Origin: Pseudomonas migulae
GTDB lineage: Bacteria > Pseudomonadota > Gammaproteobacteria > Pseudomonadales > Pseudomonadaceae
Direction: 5' to 3'
Length of the DNA: 64,000 nt
Assembly (NCBI RefSeq): GCF_024169315.1
Contig: NZ_JALJWR010000001.1
Span: 5,444,501 to 5,508,500, forward strand
This document shows, one piece after another, positions 44,602 through 53,800 of this stretch; position 1 is the first letter of the stretch; each line of letters starts with the position of its first letter. The notes under the pieces are model-generated. The model saw only the letters and a list, made by a program, of their open reading frames with translations, ran no database searches and was not told where the DNA came from. Both the position numbers and the translations under genes were made by a program.

Positions 44602-46656
44602 TCAGGCAATCCCCAAAACCTTGAAAACAAATGCGTATTCGAGTGCTACGTCACGCAATCCCTGATAACGGCCACTCATCCCGCCATGCCCGGCACCCAG
44701 TTCGGTCTTGAGCAGCAGCGGATTGTCGTCGGTTTTGCTGGCGCGCAATTTTGCCACCCACTTGGCCGCTTCCCAATACTGCACGCGACTGTCGTTGTAG
44801 CCGGCGATCACCAGCGTCGCAGGATAAGCCTGTGCAGTGACGTTTTCGTACGGGGCGTAGGCCTTGATCCGATCATATACGTCCGGCTCTTCAGGATTGC
44901 CCCACTCGTCGTATTCGGTAACGGTCAGCGGCAGATCCGGATCGAGCATGGTGTTCAGCACGTCGACGAACGGCACTTCGGCAATCGCCGCGCCGAACAG
45001 TTCTGGCCGCTGATTGAGAACGGCGCCGATCAGCAAGCCGCCGGCACTGCCACCGCTGATCGCCAGTTGCGGTGAGGTGGTGAAACCATTGGCGATCAAG
45101 TGCTCGGCGCAGGCGATGAAGTCGCTGAAGGTGTTGTGCTTGTGTTCCTGTTTACCGGCGCGATACCAGGCTTCACCCAGTTCGCCGCCGCCGCGCACGT
45201 GGGCAATGGCAAACGCCACGCCGCGATCCAGCAGGCTCAGGCGCGCATGGGAGAACCACGGGTCGAGGCTTTCGCCGTAGGCGCCGTAGCCGTACAGATA
45301 AAGTGGCGTCGGCTGACCGAGGGCTTCGCGTTTGACGACGAGGCTGATCGGCACTTGCGTACCGTCCGGCGCGGTCGCCCACAGGCGCTGGCTGACATAG
45401 GCGTCAGCGTCGAACGGGCCGAGCACCGGGGTTTCCTTCAGTACTTTCTGTTCGCCGCTGACCAGTTCCAGTTGGCGGATCTGCGCCGGACGGTTCAGCG
45501 CTTCGTAACGCAAACGGATGCGGTCGCTGACGAATTCCAGGCTGTTTTGCACGTGCAGGCTGTAGGCCGCATCCGGCAACTGCACGCGGTAGCTCGGCAG
45601 GCCTTGCGGGTGCACCTCGATGATCGGCAAGCCGCCTTCACGCAGGCTGAGGCTCATGGCTCCGGCATTGAGGCTCATGCCGTCGATCATCGTGGTGTCG
45701 CGGTGGGGAATCAGGTTCTGCCAGTCGGCTTCGGTCGGCGCAGCGCCGGTATCGACAGCGGTGTACAGGGCAAAGTTGATGCCGTCGCGGTTGGTGCGAA
45801 TGAACCAGGTCCACTGGCCATCGAGTGCGCCGTGATCAACGTCGTACTCATGGTCTTCAACCCTCGGCGCGATGCAGGTAAAGGCCTGCTGCGGCTGGAA
45901 CGCGTCGAGCACCCAGACTTCGCTGGTGGTCTTGCTGCCCAGCGCCAGCAGCAATTGCTGCTCGGAACTCGAGCGATAGCAATGCATGAAGAAGCGGCCG
46001 TCCGGCTCATGGAACACTTCTTCGGCCGCCGTGCCGTCCAGTCGATAGCGGAACAGTTTGTGCGGACGGTGGGTGTCATCCAGTTCGCCGAAGAACAGCG
46101 TCAGGCTGTCGTTGGCCCAGGTCATGCTGCCATCGCAGTCGGCGAATTCCAGTTCGCTGACACGACCGCTGGATAATTCCTTCACGAACAGTGTGTAAAT
46201 CTCGTCGCCGGTGGAATCGATGCTGTAGGCCAGGCGCTGGTGGTCCGGGCTGATACTGAATGCACCCAGGGAAAAGAAGCCGCCGTTGGCCAGTTCGTTC
46301 GGGTCCAGCAGCAGTTGTTCCCGGGCTTCATCGAGCGCCAGGCTGTCATCCGCCGGGCGCGGGCAGCGGTAGTGACGGGCGTATTCGTCACCGGCCGTGG
46401 TGCGCGTGTAATACAGGTACGGGCCCCACGGGGAGGGCAGCGACAGGTCGGTTTCGAGAATCCGCCCCTTGATTTCTTCGAACAGGGTTTCACGCAGCCC
46501 GGCCTGATCGGCGGTTTGCGCCTCTTGATAGCGGTTTTCAGCCTTGAGGTAATCGAGCACCGCGTCGGTGTCGCGTTCCTGCAGCCAGGCATACGGGTCA
46601 GGACCTTCAGCCTTGTGGGCAATCGGGGCGCTGGTCATGTTGGCGGATACGGGCAT
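44602..46656 (-). CDS. ptrB: Oligopeptidase B (prolyl oligopeptidase family S9A)
   Basis: A 684-aa S9 peptidase, the size of oligopeptidase B, which cuts short peptides after Arg/Lys. A seven-blade propeller precedes a C-terminal alpha/beta hydrolase domain. The catalytic triad is S537 (GGSAGG), D622 (GYNDSRV) and H657 (GAGHGGMSG). No signal peptide, so cytoplasmic. A second in-frame ATG lies six codons in; the first has GAGAG before it. Confidence 0.92.
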   Translation of the reverse strand: MPVSANMTSAPIAHKAEGPDPYAWLQERDTDAVLDYLKAENRYQEAQTADQAGLRETLFEEIKGRILETDLSLPSPWGPYLYYTRTTAGDEYARHYRCPRPADDSLALDEAREQLLLDPNELANGGFFSLGAFSISPDHQRLAYSIDSTGDEIYTLFVKELSSGRVSELEFADCDGSMTWANDSLTLFFGELDDTHRPHKLFRYRLDGTAAEEVFHEPDGRFFMHCYRSSSEQQLLLALGSKTTSEVWVLDAFQPQQAFTCIAPRVEDHEYDVDHGALDGQWTWFIRTNRDGINFALYTAVDTGAAPTEADWQNLIPHRDTTMIDGMSLNAGAMSLSLREGGLPIIEVHPQGLPSYRVQLPDAAYSLHVQNSLEFVSDRIRLRYEALNRPAQIRQLELVSGEQKVLKETPVLGPFDADAYVSQRLWATAPDGTQVPISLVVKREALGQPTPLYLYGYGAYGESLDPWFSHARLSLLDRGVAFAIAHVRGGGELGEAWYRAGKQEHKHNTFSDFIACAEHLIANGFTTSPQLAISGGSAGGLLIGAVLNQRPELFGAAIAEVPFVDVLNTMLDPDLPLTVTEYDEWGNPEEPDVYDRIKAYAPYENVTAQAYPATLVIAGYNDSRVQYWEAAKWVAKLRASKTDDNPLLLKTELGAGHGGMSGRYQGLRDVALEYAFVFKVLGIA

Positions 46657-46730
46657 GAAGGGCTCTCGGACGATGTACGGAATTGGGTCTTCGCAGGGGC
46701 AGGAAAAATCCTGATGCCTTACACAGATCC

Positions 46731-46822
46731 CTGTGGGAGCGGGCTTGCTCGCGAAGGGGCCGGACCATTCAACATCTCTGTTGTCTGATCCACCGCGTTC
46801 GCGAGCAAGCCCGCTCCCACAG
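46731..46822. repeat. REP pair
   Basis: CTGTGGGAGCGGGCTTGCTC with the inverse GAGCAAGCCCGCTCCCACAG, spacer about 46 bases, between divergent genes. Confidence 0.88.
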
Positions 46823-46906
46823 GTTCGGAGTCTTGACCGACTGGCATTGGGACAAGCCTGACGTGCGAAAAGTCGTTACTATAAGCGCCTCTTTGCCTGC
46901 CTTGCC

Positions 46907-47404
46907 ATGGACACCATGACCGAGAACGACTATCTGATCGCCTGGGGCCTTTACGCCTTCGCCGCTTTAGGCTGCCTGTTGGTGTGGATGCGCATGACCC
47001 GCTGGATGTGGCGCTGGCTGCGGGAGCCGCTGCGGCTGCTGGTCGCCGTGTTGCTGTTCAGTCCGACGATCATCGATCCGGTGAAGGAAAAGGTGGCGCC
47101 GGCCATCGCCATCACCGCGCTGGACCTCGCGTTCAAGGTGGGCAATAACGCCTGGCGGGCCATCTCCGACCTGTTCATGTACGGCATGATCGCCTTCGGC
47201 ATTTATCTGGTGTTCGTCGCGATCCGTTTCCCGATCGAACGCGCCGCCAACGCTCGCAAGGAACGGACGGCGGCTGCCAAGGCGGCGGCCCGGGCCGACG
47301 ATCCAGAAGAGGATCATCCTTTCGGCGGTGCCGGTGACGACCGTTATGGTCGCCCGCCGGTCCCGAGCAACCCTCAGCGTATGCGCGTCGAACCGCGTCT
47401 GTGA
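46907..47404 (+). CDS. Hypothetical membrane protein
   Basis: A 165-aa protein with three membrane segments (about 8-25, 38-55, 89-107) and a charged, glycine/proline-rich cytoplasmic tail (ARADDPEEDHPFGGAGDDRY). No named family recognised. It lies 30 bases before the amidotransferase gene and is probably in one operon with it and the DUF2937 gene. Confidence 0.6.
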   Translation: MDTMTENDYLIAWGLYAFAALGCLLVWMRMTRWMWRWLREPLRLLVAVLLFSPTIIDPVKEKVAPAIAITALDLAFKVGNNAWRAISDLFMYGMIAFGIYLVFVAIRFPIERAANARKERTAAAKAAARADDPEEDHPFGGAGDDRYGRPPVPSNPQRMRVEPRL

Positions 47405-47434
47405 CCTTGCCCCTGCCTTACAGAGAGTCCGAGC

Positions 47435-48211
47435 ATGTGTGAGTTATTGGGCATGAGCGCCAACGTCCCGACCGATATCGTGTTCAGCTTCACCGGGCTG
47501 ATGCAGCGCGGCGGCCGTACCGGTCCGCACCGTGACGGTTGGGGCATCGCGTTCTATGAAGGCCGTGGCCTGCGGCTGTTCCAGGATCCGGCGGCCAGCA
47601 GTGAGTCGGAAGTCGCGAATCTGGTGCAGCGCTATCCGATCAAAAGCGAAGTGGTGATCGGGCACATTCGCCAAGCCAATGTCGGCAAGGTTTGCCTGTC
47701 CAACACCCATCCGTTCGTGCGCGAACTGTGGGGCCGCAACTGGTGTTTCGCCCACAACGGCCAGCTCGCGGATTTTCAACCGATCACAAGCTTTTACCGC
47801 CCGGTCGGCGATACGGACAGCGAAGCAGCCTTTTGCGATTTGCTCAATCGTGTGCGCGCAGCGTTTCCGGAGCCGGTAGAGATCGAAGAGCTGCTCCCGG
47901 ATCTGGTAGCCGCTTGCGCCGAATACCGCAGCAAAGGCGTGTTCAATTGCCTGCTCAGCGATGGCGATTGGCTGTTCTGTTACTGCTCGACCAAGCTGGC
48001 GCAGATCACCCGTCGTGCACCGTTCGGCCCGGCGCGCTTGAAAGATGTCGATGTGATCGTCGACTTCCAGGCCGAAACCACGCCCAACGATGTGGTCACG
48101 GTAATCGCCACCGAACCCCTGACCGAAAACGAAACCTGGACCCGCTACGAACCGGGCCAATGGAGCCTGTGGCGACGCGGTGAATGCGTCAGCCAGGGCA
48201 AGACCGAATAA
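47435..48211 (+). CDS. YafJ-type class II glutamine amidotransferase
   Basis: A 258-aa Ntn-fold amidotransferase. Cys2 ([15 protein letters not shown]) is the nucleophile after Met removal, and [19 protein letters not shown] plus HIRQANVG are family blocks. No synthase domain is fused, so the ammonia acceptor is unknown. Neighbours are two membrane proteins. Confidence 0.87.
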   Translation: MCELLGMSANVPTDIVFSFTGLMQRGGRTGPHRDGWGIAFYEGRGLRLFQDPAASSESEVANLVQRYPIKSEVVIGHIRQANVGKVCLSNTHPFVRELWGRNWCFAHNGQLADFQPITSFYRPVGDTDSEAAFCDLLNRVRAAFPEPVEIEELLPDLVAACAEYRSKGVFNCLLSDGDWLFCYCSTKLAQITRRAPFGPARLKDVDVIVDFQAETTPNDVVTVIATEPLTENETWTRYEPGQWSLWRRGECVSQGKTE

Positions 48212-48222
48212 AGGACGTTCCC

Positions 48223-48765
48223 ATGTTGCTCAGTTATCTACGGCTGGTGTTGTTCGCGGCGGGCCTGCTGATCGGTGTCCAGGTACCGGGGTTCATCAAC
48301 GACTACGCCAAGCGGATCGAAGCCCACCTGATCGAGGCGCAGACCGGCCTGAGTGGTTTTCAGGGCACCGCCAATCAATTCTTCAAGGGCGACATGCAGG
48401 CGCTGGTCGCTCATTACCGCGCCAGCGAAGACCCGATCTTTCGCAGCGATGCCGACAGCCTGAGCAACCTGCTCACCCGCCAACTGGCCCTCGATAAGCA
48501 GTACCAGGCCATGCAAGGCCCGTGGTACATCCGTTTCCTGCAGGTTGTACTGGCCGCCGACCCGGATATCCGCAAGGAAACCTGGAACGGCTACAGCTAC
48601 CAGATTCTGCTGACACCGGAAGCGATGATCTGGGGCATGAGCGGCGCGTTGCTGTTGTCGTTCGGGATTGAGTGCCTGTTCAGGCTGATCGATTGGGTGG
48701 TGCTGGGTGGCAAGCGATTGCGCCAGAGCCGGCCCATTGAAGAGCGTGATTTGCGCGGGCTGTAA
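48223..48765 (+). CDS. DUF2937 membrane protein
   Basis: A 180-aa protein with N- and C-terminal membrane segments (about 6-20 and 139-160) around a soluble helical middle region. MLLSYLRLVLFAAGLLIGVQ VPGFINDYAKRIEAHL matches the DUF2937 pattern, known only as a conserved membrane protein. AAAGGACG precedes ATG 48223, 11 bases after the amidotransferase stop. Confidence 0.8.
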   Translation: MLLSYLRLVLFAAGLLIGVQVPGFINDYAKRIEAHLIEAQTGLSGFQGTANQFFKGDMQALVAHYRASEDPIFRSDADSLSNLLTRQLALDKQYQAMQGPWYIRFLQVVLAADPDIRKETWNGYSYQILLTPEAMIWGMSGALLLSFGIECLFRLIDWVVLGGKRLRQSRPIEERDLRGL

Positions 48766-48781
48766 CGATTGACCCGGTTCT

Positions 48782-48874
48782 TGTGGCGAGGGGATTTATC
48801 CCGTTGGACTGCGTAGCAGTCCCATTTTTTTGGGGCCGCTTCGCAGCCCAACGGGGATAAATCCCCTCGCCACG
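48782..48874. repeat. Second REP class (GAGGGGATTTATCCCC type)
   Basis: TGGCGAGGGGATTTATCCC and its inverse GGGATAAATCCCCTCGCCA, with matching inner arms (GGGGCCGCTTCGCAGCC region). This differs from the GTGGGAGCGGG REPs and lies between convergent genes. Confidence 0.88.
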
Positions 48875-48882
48875 GGGGGCGA

Positions 48883-49797
48883 TCAGTCAGCCAGAACGAT
48901 GTAGCGCTCACCCACCTTGCGCGCATATTCCGCCAGCACCTGCTGACACAACGCCACAATCTCCTCGACCCATTCCACCCCGGTCCGCCACGACACCACC
49001 ACCTGCAAATCCGGTGGGCGCTGATCGATGGCCAGCAAGGTCAGTTCCCCTCGCGCCAGTTCCTCGGCGACCAGCACCGGTGGCAACGCGCCAATGCCGA
49101 AACCGTCCCGCAGCAACCGGGTAATCGCCGACACCGAATTCACGCAGTTCAGCCGCGGCGTCATGACGCCATTGGCCTGCATCAGCGCGAGCACTTCCTG
49201 ATGCGGATGTGAGTTTTTCGAATACGTGATGATCCGCTCCCGCGCCAGATCGGCCACGCCGGAATACTCGCGGTTGTAGATCGAGTTACTGGCCGCAATC
49301 CAGCCCATCGGGTGACTGGCCAGTTCCAGGCTGCGCACGCTTTCCTGACGCAGCAGGTCGGTTTGCAGGATCAGGTCGAGGAAGCCTTTTTGCAGCTGAT
49401 CGCAGAGGTTGAGCGAGGTATCGGCCACCAGCTCGATTTCCACCAGCGGATAGTGATCCGTCATCTGCGCCACCAACGGGCTCAGCCAGGTATGAATCAC
49501 CGTGTCCATCACGCCGATCCGAACGCGCCCGACCTTGCTCGAGCGCGTCTCGATTGACTGTTTCAGCGCCTGCATGGTCTCCATCATCTGCTCGGCATGC
49601 TCGAGCACTTTCAAGCCTTCGGGCGTCAGGCTCACACCGCGTGAATCACGCAGGAACAGCTTCACCCCGAGCTCGCCCTCGAGCACGGCGATGCGGCTGG
49701 AAATCGATGCCTGGGTGGTGAACAGCTTGTCTGCGGTCAGGCGAAAACTCTTGAGTCGGGCGACCCAGACGAAGGTCTCGAGAAACTTCAGGTTCAT
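48883..49797 (-). CDS. LysR-family regulator divergent from the 5-oxoproline operon
   Basis: A 304-aa LTTR with helix-turn-helix RLTADKLFTTQASISSRIAV near residues 18-38. It is divergent from the MFS-pxpABC operon across 158 bases with a T-N11-A box at 49813, so it probably controls that operon, perhaps with 5-oxoproline or a related compound as effector (inferred). Confidence 0.87.
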   Translation of the reverse strand: MNLKFLETFVWVARLKSFRLTADKLFTTQASISSRIAVLEGELGVKLFLRDSRGVSLTPEGLKVLEHAEQMMETMQALKQSIETRSSKVGRVRIGVMDTVIHTWLSPLVAQMTDHYPLVEIELVADTSLNLCDQLQKGFLDLILQTDLLRQESVRSLELASHPMGWIAASNSIYNREYSGVADLARERIITYSKNSHPHQEVLALMQANGVMTPRLNCVNSVSAITRLLRDGFGIGALPPVLVAEELARGELTLLAIDQRPPDLQVVVSWRTGVEWVEEIVALCQQVLAEYARKVGERYIVLAD

Positions 49798-49812
49798 GGG
49801 CTCAGCTCGTCG

Positions 49813-49827
49813 ATAAAGTTTTCTTAT
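49813..49827. promoter_or_regulatory. LysR-type T-N11-A box
   Basis: ATAAAGTTTTCTTAT is a dyad (ATAA / TTAT) fitting T-N11-A, located 15-30 bases from the LysR start and upstream of the divergent MFS gene. A second palindrome CTTATGTCTAAG overlaps at 49823-49834. Confidence 0.5.
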
Positions 49828-49955
49828 GTCTAAGGCGGGTTTTTATTAGTTGGACGCAGCAGGGCCGGGCACCCAAAAATCAGGCCATCCGGTTCCCACG
49901 ATAGGCGTCGTCGGGGCTCAGAACAATACCAATAAAATTTGCACGGAGATTTGCC

Positions 49956-51242
49956 ATGAGTGCGCCCGACACCACCGCCATCCCGAAAGCCACGGCTCGC
50001 CCGGGACCTTTCGACTGGTATCGCAACATCAATCAGCAGGAACGCCGCACGTTCTGGAGTTGCAAGATCGGCTACGGGCTGGATGGCATGGACACCCAGA
50101 TGCTCAGCTTCGTGGTGCCGACCCTGATTGCGATGTGGGGCATCACCACTGGCGAGGCCGGGCTGATTCACACCAGTACCCTGATTGCCTCGGCCATCGG
50201 CGGTTGGGTGGCGGGGATTCTGTCCGACCGCATCGGCCGTGTGCGCACCTTGCAACTGACGGTGCTGTGGTTCGCTTTTTTCACCTTCCTTTGCGGCTTC
50301 GCGCAGAACTACGAGCAACTGCTGATCAGCCGCACCTTGATGGGCTTCGGTTTCGGCGGTGAGTGGACAGCCGGCGCGGTGCTGATGGGTGAAGTGATTC
50401 GCGCCAAGGACCGCGGCAAGGCGGTGGGCATGGTGCAATCGGGATGGGCGCTGGGTTGGGGGCTGACGGCTATTCTGTATGCGCTGCTGTTCTCGGTGCT
50501 GCCGCCGGAGGACGCCTGGCGGGCGCTGTTCATCCTCGGCATCGTCCCGGCGATTTTTGTGATCTTCGTCCGCCGCCTGGTCAAGGACCCGGAAATCTAC
50601 CGCGAAGCCAAGGCCAAGCAGGAACCGAGCAACCCGGCGAAGTTTTACGAGATCTTCGCGCCTGGCATTCTCTTCACCACACTTCGCGCTTCGGTGCTAA
50701 CCACCGGCGCATTGGGCGGCTACTACGCAATCACGTCCTGGCTGCCGACTTTTCTGAAGAACGAGCGCGGTTTGAGCGTACTCGGCACGGGCGGTTATCT
50801 GGCGATGGTGATCGTCGGTTCCTACGTCGGTTATGTCATCAGCGCGTATTTGACTGACATCCTCGGGCGCAAAAAGAACTTCATCCTGTTCGCGGTTGGC
50901 TCGTTCACCATCGTGCTGCTCTACACCCAACTGCCGGTCAGTAATGGCGTGATGTTGTGGCTGGGCTTTCCTCTGGGCTTCTTCGCCTCAGGGATTTTCA
51001 GTGGCATGGGCGCGTTTTTGACTGAGCTGTTTCCCACGCGGATTCGCGGTTCGGGCCAGGGTTTTTGCTACAACATCGGCCGGGCGCTGGCGGCGTTGTT
51101 CCCGCTGTTGATCGGCTTGATGAGTCAGAAGGTGCCGCTGAGCGTAGGCATCGGGGCGTTTGCGGCGGTGTCCTACGGGGTGGTGATCCTCGCGGCCCTG
51201 AGCCTGCCGGAAACCCGTGGCAAACAACTCGAAGCCGAGTAA
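49956..51242 (+). CDS. MFS transporter of the 5-oxoproline operon
   Basis: A 428-aa twelve-segment MFS permease of the metabolite:H+ symporter (AAHS/SHS) type. It shows SDRIGRVRTLQLTVLWFAFF and GFGFGGEWTAGAVLMGEVIR (loop motifs) and LPETRGKQLE at the end. Being 63 bases ahead of pxpA and divergent from a LysR gene, it may import 5-oxoproline; this is inferred from context only. Confidence 0.85.
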   Translation: MSAPDTTAIPKATARPGPFDWYRNINQQERRTFWSCKIGYGLDGMDTQMLSFVVPTLIAMWGITTGEAGLIHTSTLIASAIGGWVAGILSDRIGRVRTLQLTVLWFAFFTFLCGFAQNYEQLLISRTLMGFGFGGEWTAGAVLMGEVIRAKDRGKAVGMVQSGWALGWGLTAILYALLFSVLPPEDAWRALFILGIVPAIFVIFVRRLVKDPEIYREAKAKQEPSNPAKFYEIFAPGILFTTLRASVLTTGALGGYYAITSWLPTFLKNERGLSVLGTGGYLAMVIVGSYVGYVISAYLTDILGRKKNFILFAVGSFTIVLLYTQLPVSNGVMLWLGFPLGFFASGIFSGMGAFLTELFPTRIRGSGQGFCYNIGRALAALFPLLIGLMSQKVPLSVGIGAFAAVSYGVVILAALSLPETRGKQLEAE

Positions 51243-51305
51243 CTGATAATCTGCGGGCAAATGCCTTACAGATAAAAAAGAATAAAACCTACAGGAGTGT
51301 TCACC

Positions 51306-52058
51306 GTGAGCCGCCTGCTATTGAACTGCGACATCGGCGAGAGTTTCGGCAACTGGACCATGGGTCTGGACGCCGAGGTCATGCCCTTCATCGACTGCGC
51401 CAACATCGCCTGCGGCTTCCACGCCGGCGATCCGAGCATCATGCGCAAGACGGTCAGCCTGGCGCTGAGCAATGGCGTGCAGATCGGCGCGCATCCGGCC
51501 TATCAGGATCTGGTGGGGTTCGGCCGTCGTTCCATGGCGTATGCCGCCCAGGAACTTCAGGACATTCTGCATTACCAGATCGGCGCCCTCGACGGCCTCT
51601 GCCGGGCGCAGGGCGGGCGTGTCAGCTACGTCAAACCCCATGGCGCGATGTACAACGACATGATGGCGAACCCGGCGCAATTGCGCGCGGTCCTGCAAGC
51701 CGTGGCCGCTTATGACAAAACCCTGCCGCTGATGCTGATGGCGACCCGCGACAACAGCGCCGCGCAGCGATTGGGTGATGAATACGGCGTAACTCTGTGG
51801 TTCGAAGCCTTCGCCGATCGCGCCTATGACAGCGCCGGCATGCTGGTCTCGCGACAACTGCCGGGCGCGGTGCATCACGATCCGGAAAAAATCATCGAGC
51901 AGGCGCTGACCATTGCCCGTGGCGATACCCTCACCGCCAGCGACGGCAGCGCCTTGCACCTGCAGGCCAACACCCTTTGCGTGCATGGCGATAACGCCAG
52001 TTCGGTGGCCGCGGTACGGCGGATTCGCGAAGCCCTCGATCAGCAGAGCGCACCATGA
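51306..52058 (+). CDS. pxpA: 5-oxoprolinase subunit A (LamB/YcsF family)
   Basis: A 250-aa protein starting at GTG 51306 with AGGAG at nine bases, giving [19 protein letters not shown]. Family blocks are [15 protein letters not shown] and [17 protein letters not shown]. With PxpB and PxpC it opens 5-oxoproline to glutamate using ATP. Overlaps pxpB by four bases (ATGA). Confidence 0.9.
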   Translation: MSRLLLNCDIGESFGNWTMGLDAEVMPFIDCANIACGFHAGDPSIMRKTVSLALSNGVQIGAHPAYQDLVGFGRRSMAYAAQELQDILHYQIGALDGLCRAQGGRVSYVKPHGAMYNDMMANPAQLRAVLQAVAAYDKTLPLMLMATRDNSAAQRLGDEYGVTLWFEAFADRAYDSAGMLVSRQLPGAVHHDPEKIIEQALTIARGDTLTASDGSALHLQANTLCVHGDNASSVAAVRRIREALDQQSAP

Positions 52059-52759
52059 AACCGCGGGTGGAAGTGGTGGCGCTGGACTGCCTGATGGTGC
52101 GTCTGTTCGATGAAATTGCCGAAGCCAACATGCCGTGGATGCTCGCTGCCAGCGAAAATTTGCGTGTTGCATTCGCGGGGCATCTTATCGACCTGGTGCC
52201 GTCCTATACGACGTTGATGGTGCATTACGATCTGACCGCATTAAGTCCGGCGCAGGCTCGGGAATTGATCGCTGAAGCACTGATCGATCTGTCGCCCAAC
52301 GCCCGCACCGCAGGCAAATGTCATGTGCTGCCGGTCTGGTATGACGTGAGCGTCGGTCCGGAGTTGAGCCTGTTGTCTCAACGCAGCGGGTTGGCAGTGG
52401 AGGAGGTGATCCGCCGTCACAGTGAGCGTGAGTATCAGGTATTCGCCCTGGGCTTCGCGCCGGGTTTTGCCTTTATGGGGTTGGTGGAAGAGGTCCTTGC
52501 TGCACCGCGCCTGAATACGCCGCGCAAAAAAGTCGCGGCCGGCAGTGTGGGGATCGCCGAACGGCAAACCGCTGCTTATCCGGTGGTGTCCCCCGGCGGC
52601 TGGAACCTGATCGGCCGCACCCCGGCCAAACTGTTCGACCGCGAGCGCGACGGCTACAGCCTTATGCAGCCGGGCGACACTGTTCGTTTTGAAGCGGTCA
52701 GCCATGCCGAGTTCATCAACCTGGGCGGTGACGACACGCCATTGGAGGCACAGGCATGA
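52055..52759 (+). CDS. pxpB: 5-oxoprolinase subunit B
   Basis: A 234-aa AHS1/KipI-type protein, with the family blocks [19 protein letters not shown] and [20 protein letters not shown] ([16 protein letters not shown]). It overlaps pxpA and pxpC by four bases each, so all three are translationally coupled. Confidence 0.92.
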   Translation: MKPRVEVVALDCLMVRLFDEIAEANMPWMLAASENLRVAFAGHLIDLVPSYTTLMVHYDLTALSPAQARELIAEALIDLSPNARTAGKCHVLPVWYDVSVGPELSLLSQRSGLAVEEVIRRHSEREYQVFALGFAPGFAFMGLVEEVLAAPRLNTPRKKVAAGSVGIAERQTAAYPVVSPGGWNLIGRTPAKLFDRERDGYSLMQPGDTVRFEAVSHAEFINLGGDDTPLEAQA

Positions 52760-53682
52760 GCCGTCTGTTGATTGAAGCGAGCACACCGCTGTGCCTGTTG
52801 CAGGATGCTGGCCGTTTTGGTGTGCGGCATCTGGGTGTCACTCAGGGTGGCGCACTGGATTGGCGCTCGATGTCGTGGGCCAACTGGCTGCTGGGCAACA
52901 GGCTCGATGCGTCAGCGATTGAAATCACCTTGGGTGGGTTCAGTGTGGTGGCTGAGGATGATTGCCTGTTGGCACTGGCCGGCGCGGACCTTGGCGCGCA
53001 GCTGGACGGGCAGGCGCTGGCGCCATGGCGCAGTTTCAAGCTGCGCAAAGGCCAGCGTTTGCAGTTCACTCAGCCGCTGCTGGGGGCGCGGGCTTATCTC
53101 GCGGCCCCGGGTGGGTTTGATGCGCCGAAGGTGTTGGGCAGCAGTGCGACGGTGGTGCGTGAGGAACTGGGTGGGCTGGATGGAATGGGCCGGGCGTTGG
53201 CCAAAGGTGCATCGCTAGACTACTCGGCTGAGGCGCCGTTATTGATGCGGGAATTGCCCCGTGAACAGGTTCCCGATTTTAATCTCGACTCACCGCTGGA
53301 TCTGGTGCTGGGGGCGCAGATTGGCGAGTTCAGCGGCCAGAGTCTGTTCGACGCGTTCAACAGCGCCTGGACCCTCGACAGCCGCGCCGATCGCATGGGC
53401 ATCCGCCTGTTGGGCACGGCGTTGCAGTACCAGGGCAAACCGATGATTTCCGAGGGTATTCCGCTGGGCGCGGTTCAGGTGCCACCCGACGGGCAGCCGA
53501 TTGTGCTGCTCAATGATCGACAGACCATTGGCGGGTATCCGCGATTGGGGGCATTGACGCCGTTGGCGCTGGCACGGCTGGCGCAGTGTCTGCCGGGGGC
53601 GAAGGTGCGGTTGCGGCCGGTGGTGCAGGATGTTGCGCATCGGGAGCAGGTCGAGTATCTGCGGCGCTTTTTGAACCGCTAA
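52756..53682 (+). CDS. pxpC: 5-oxoprolinase subunit C
   Basis: A 308-aa AHS2/KipA-type protein, starting LLIEASTPLCLLQDAGRFGV (the family's LQDxGR motif); RMGIRLLGTALQ and VQVPPDGQPIVLLNDRQTIG are typical. Forms the PxpBC carboxyl-phosphate module with PxpB. Last gene of the operon. Confidence 0.92.
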   Translation: MSRLLIEASTPLCLLQDAGRFGVRHLGVTQGGALDWRSMSWANWLLGNRLDASAIEITLGGFSVVAEDDCLLALAGADLGAQLDGQALAPWRSFKLRKGQRLQFTQPLLGARAYLAAPGGFDAPKVLGSSATVVREELGGLDGMGRALAKGASLDYSAEAPLLMRELPREQVPDFNLDSPLDLVLGAQIGEFSGQSLFDAFNSAWTLDSRADRMGIRLLGTALQYQGKPMISEGIPLGAVQVPPDGQPIVLLNDRQTIGGYPRLGALTPLALARLAQCLPGAKVRLRPVVQDVAHREQVEYLRRFLNR

Positions 53683-53686
53683 AAGC

Positions 53687-53777
53687 ATCGCGGGCAAGCC
53701 CGCTCCCACAGGGGGCATAGGTGTTCACGAAAGGTGTGAACAACGCTGATCCTTGTGGGAGCGGGCTTGCCCGCGAT
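53687..53777. repeat. REP pair
   Basis: ATCGCGGGCAAGCCCGCTCC and GGAGCGGGCTTGCCCGCGAT between convergent genes. Confidence 0.88.
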
Positions 53778-53800
53778 GGCGTCAGGACAGACAACAGAGA

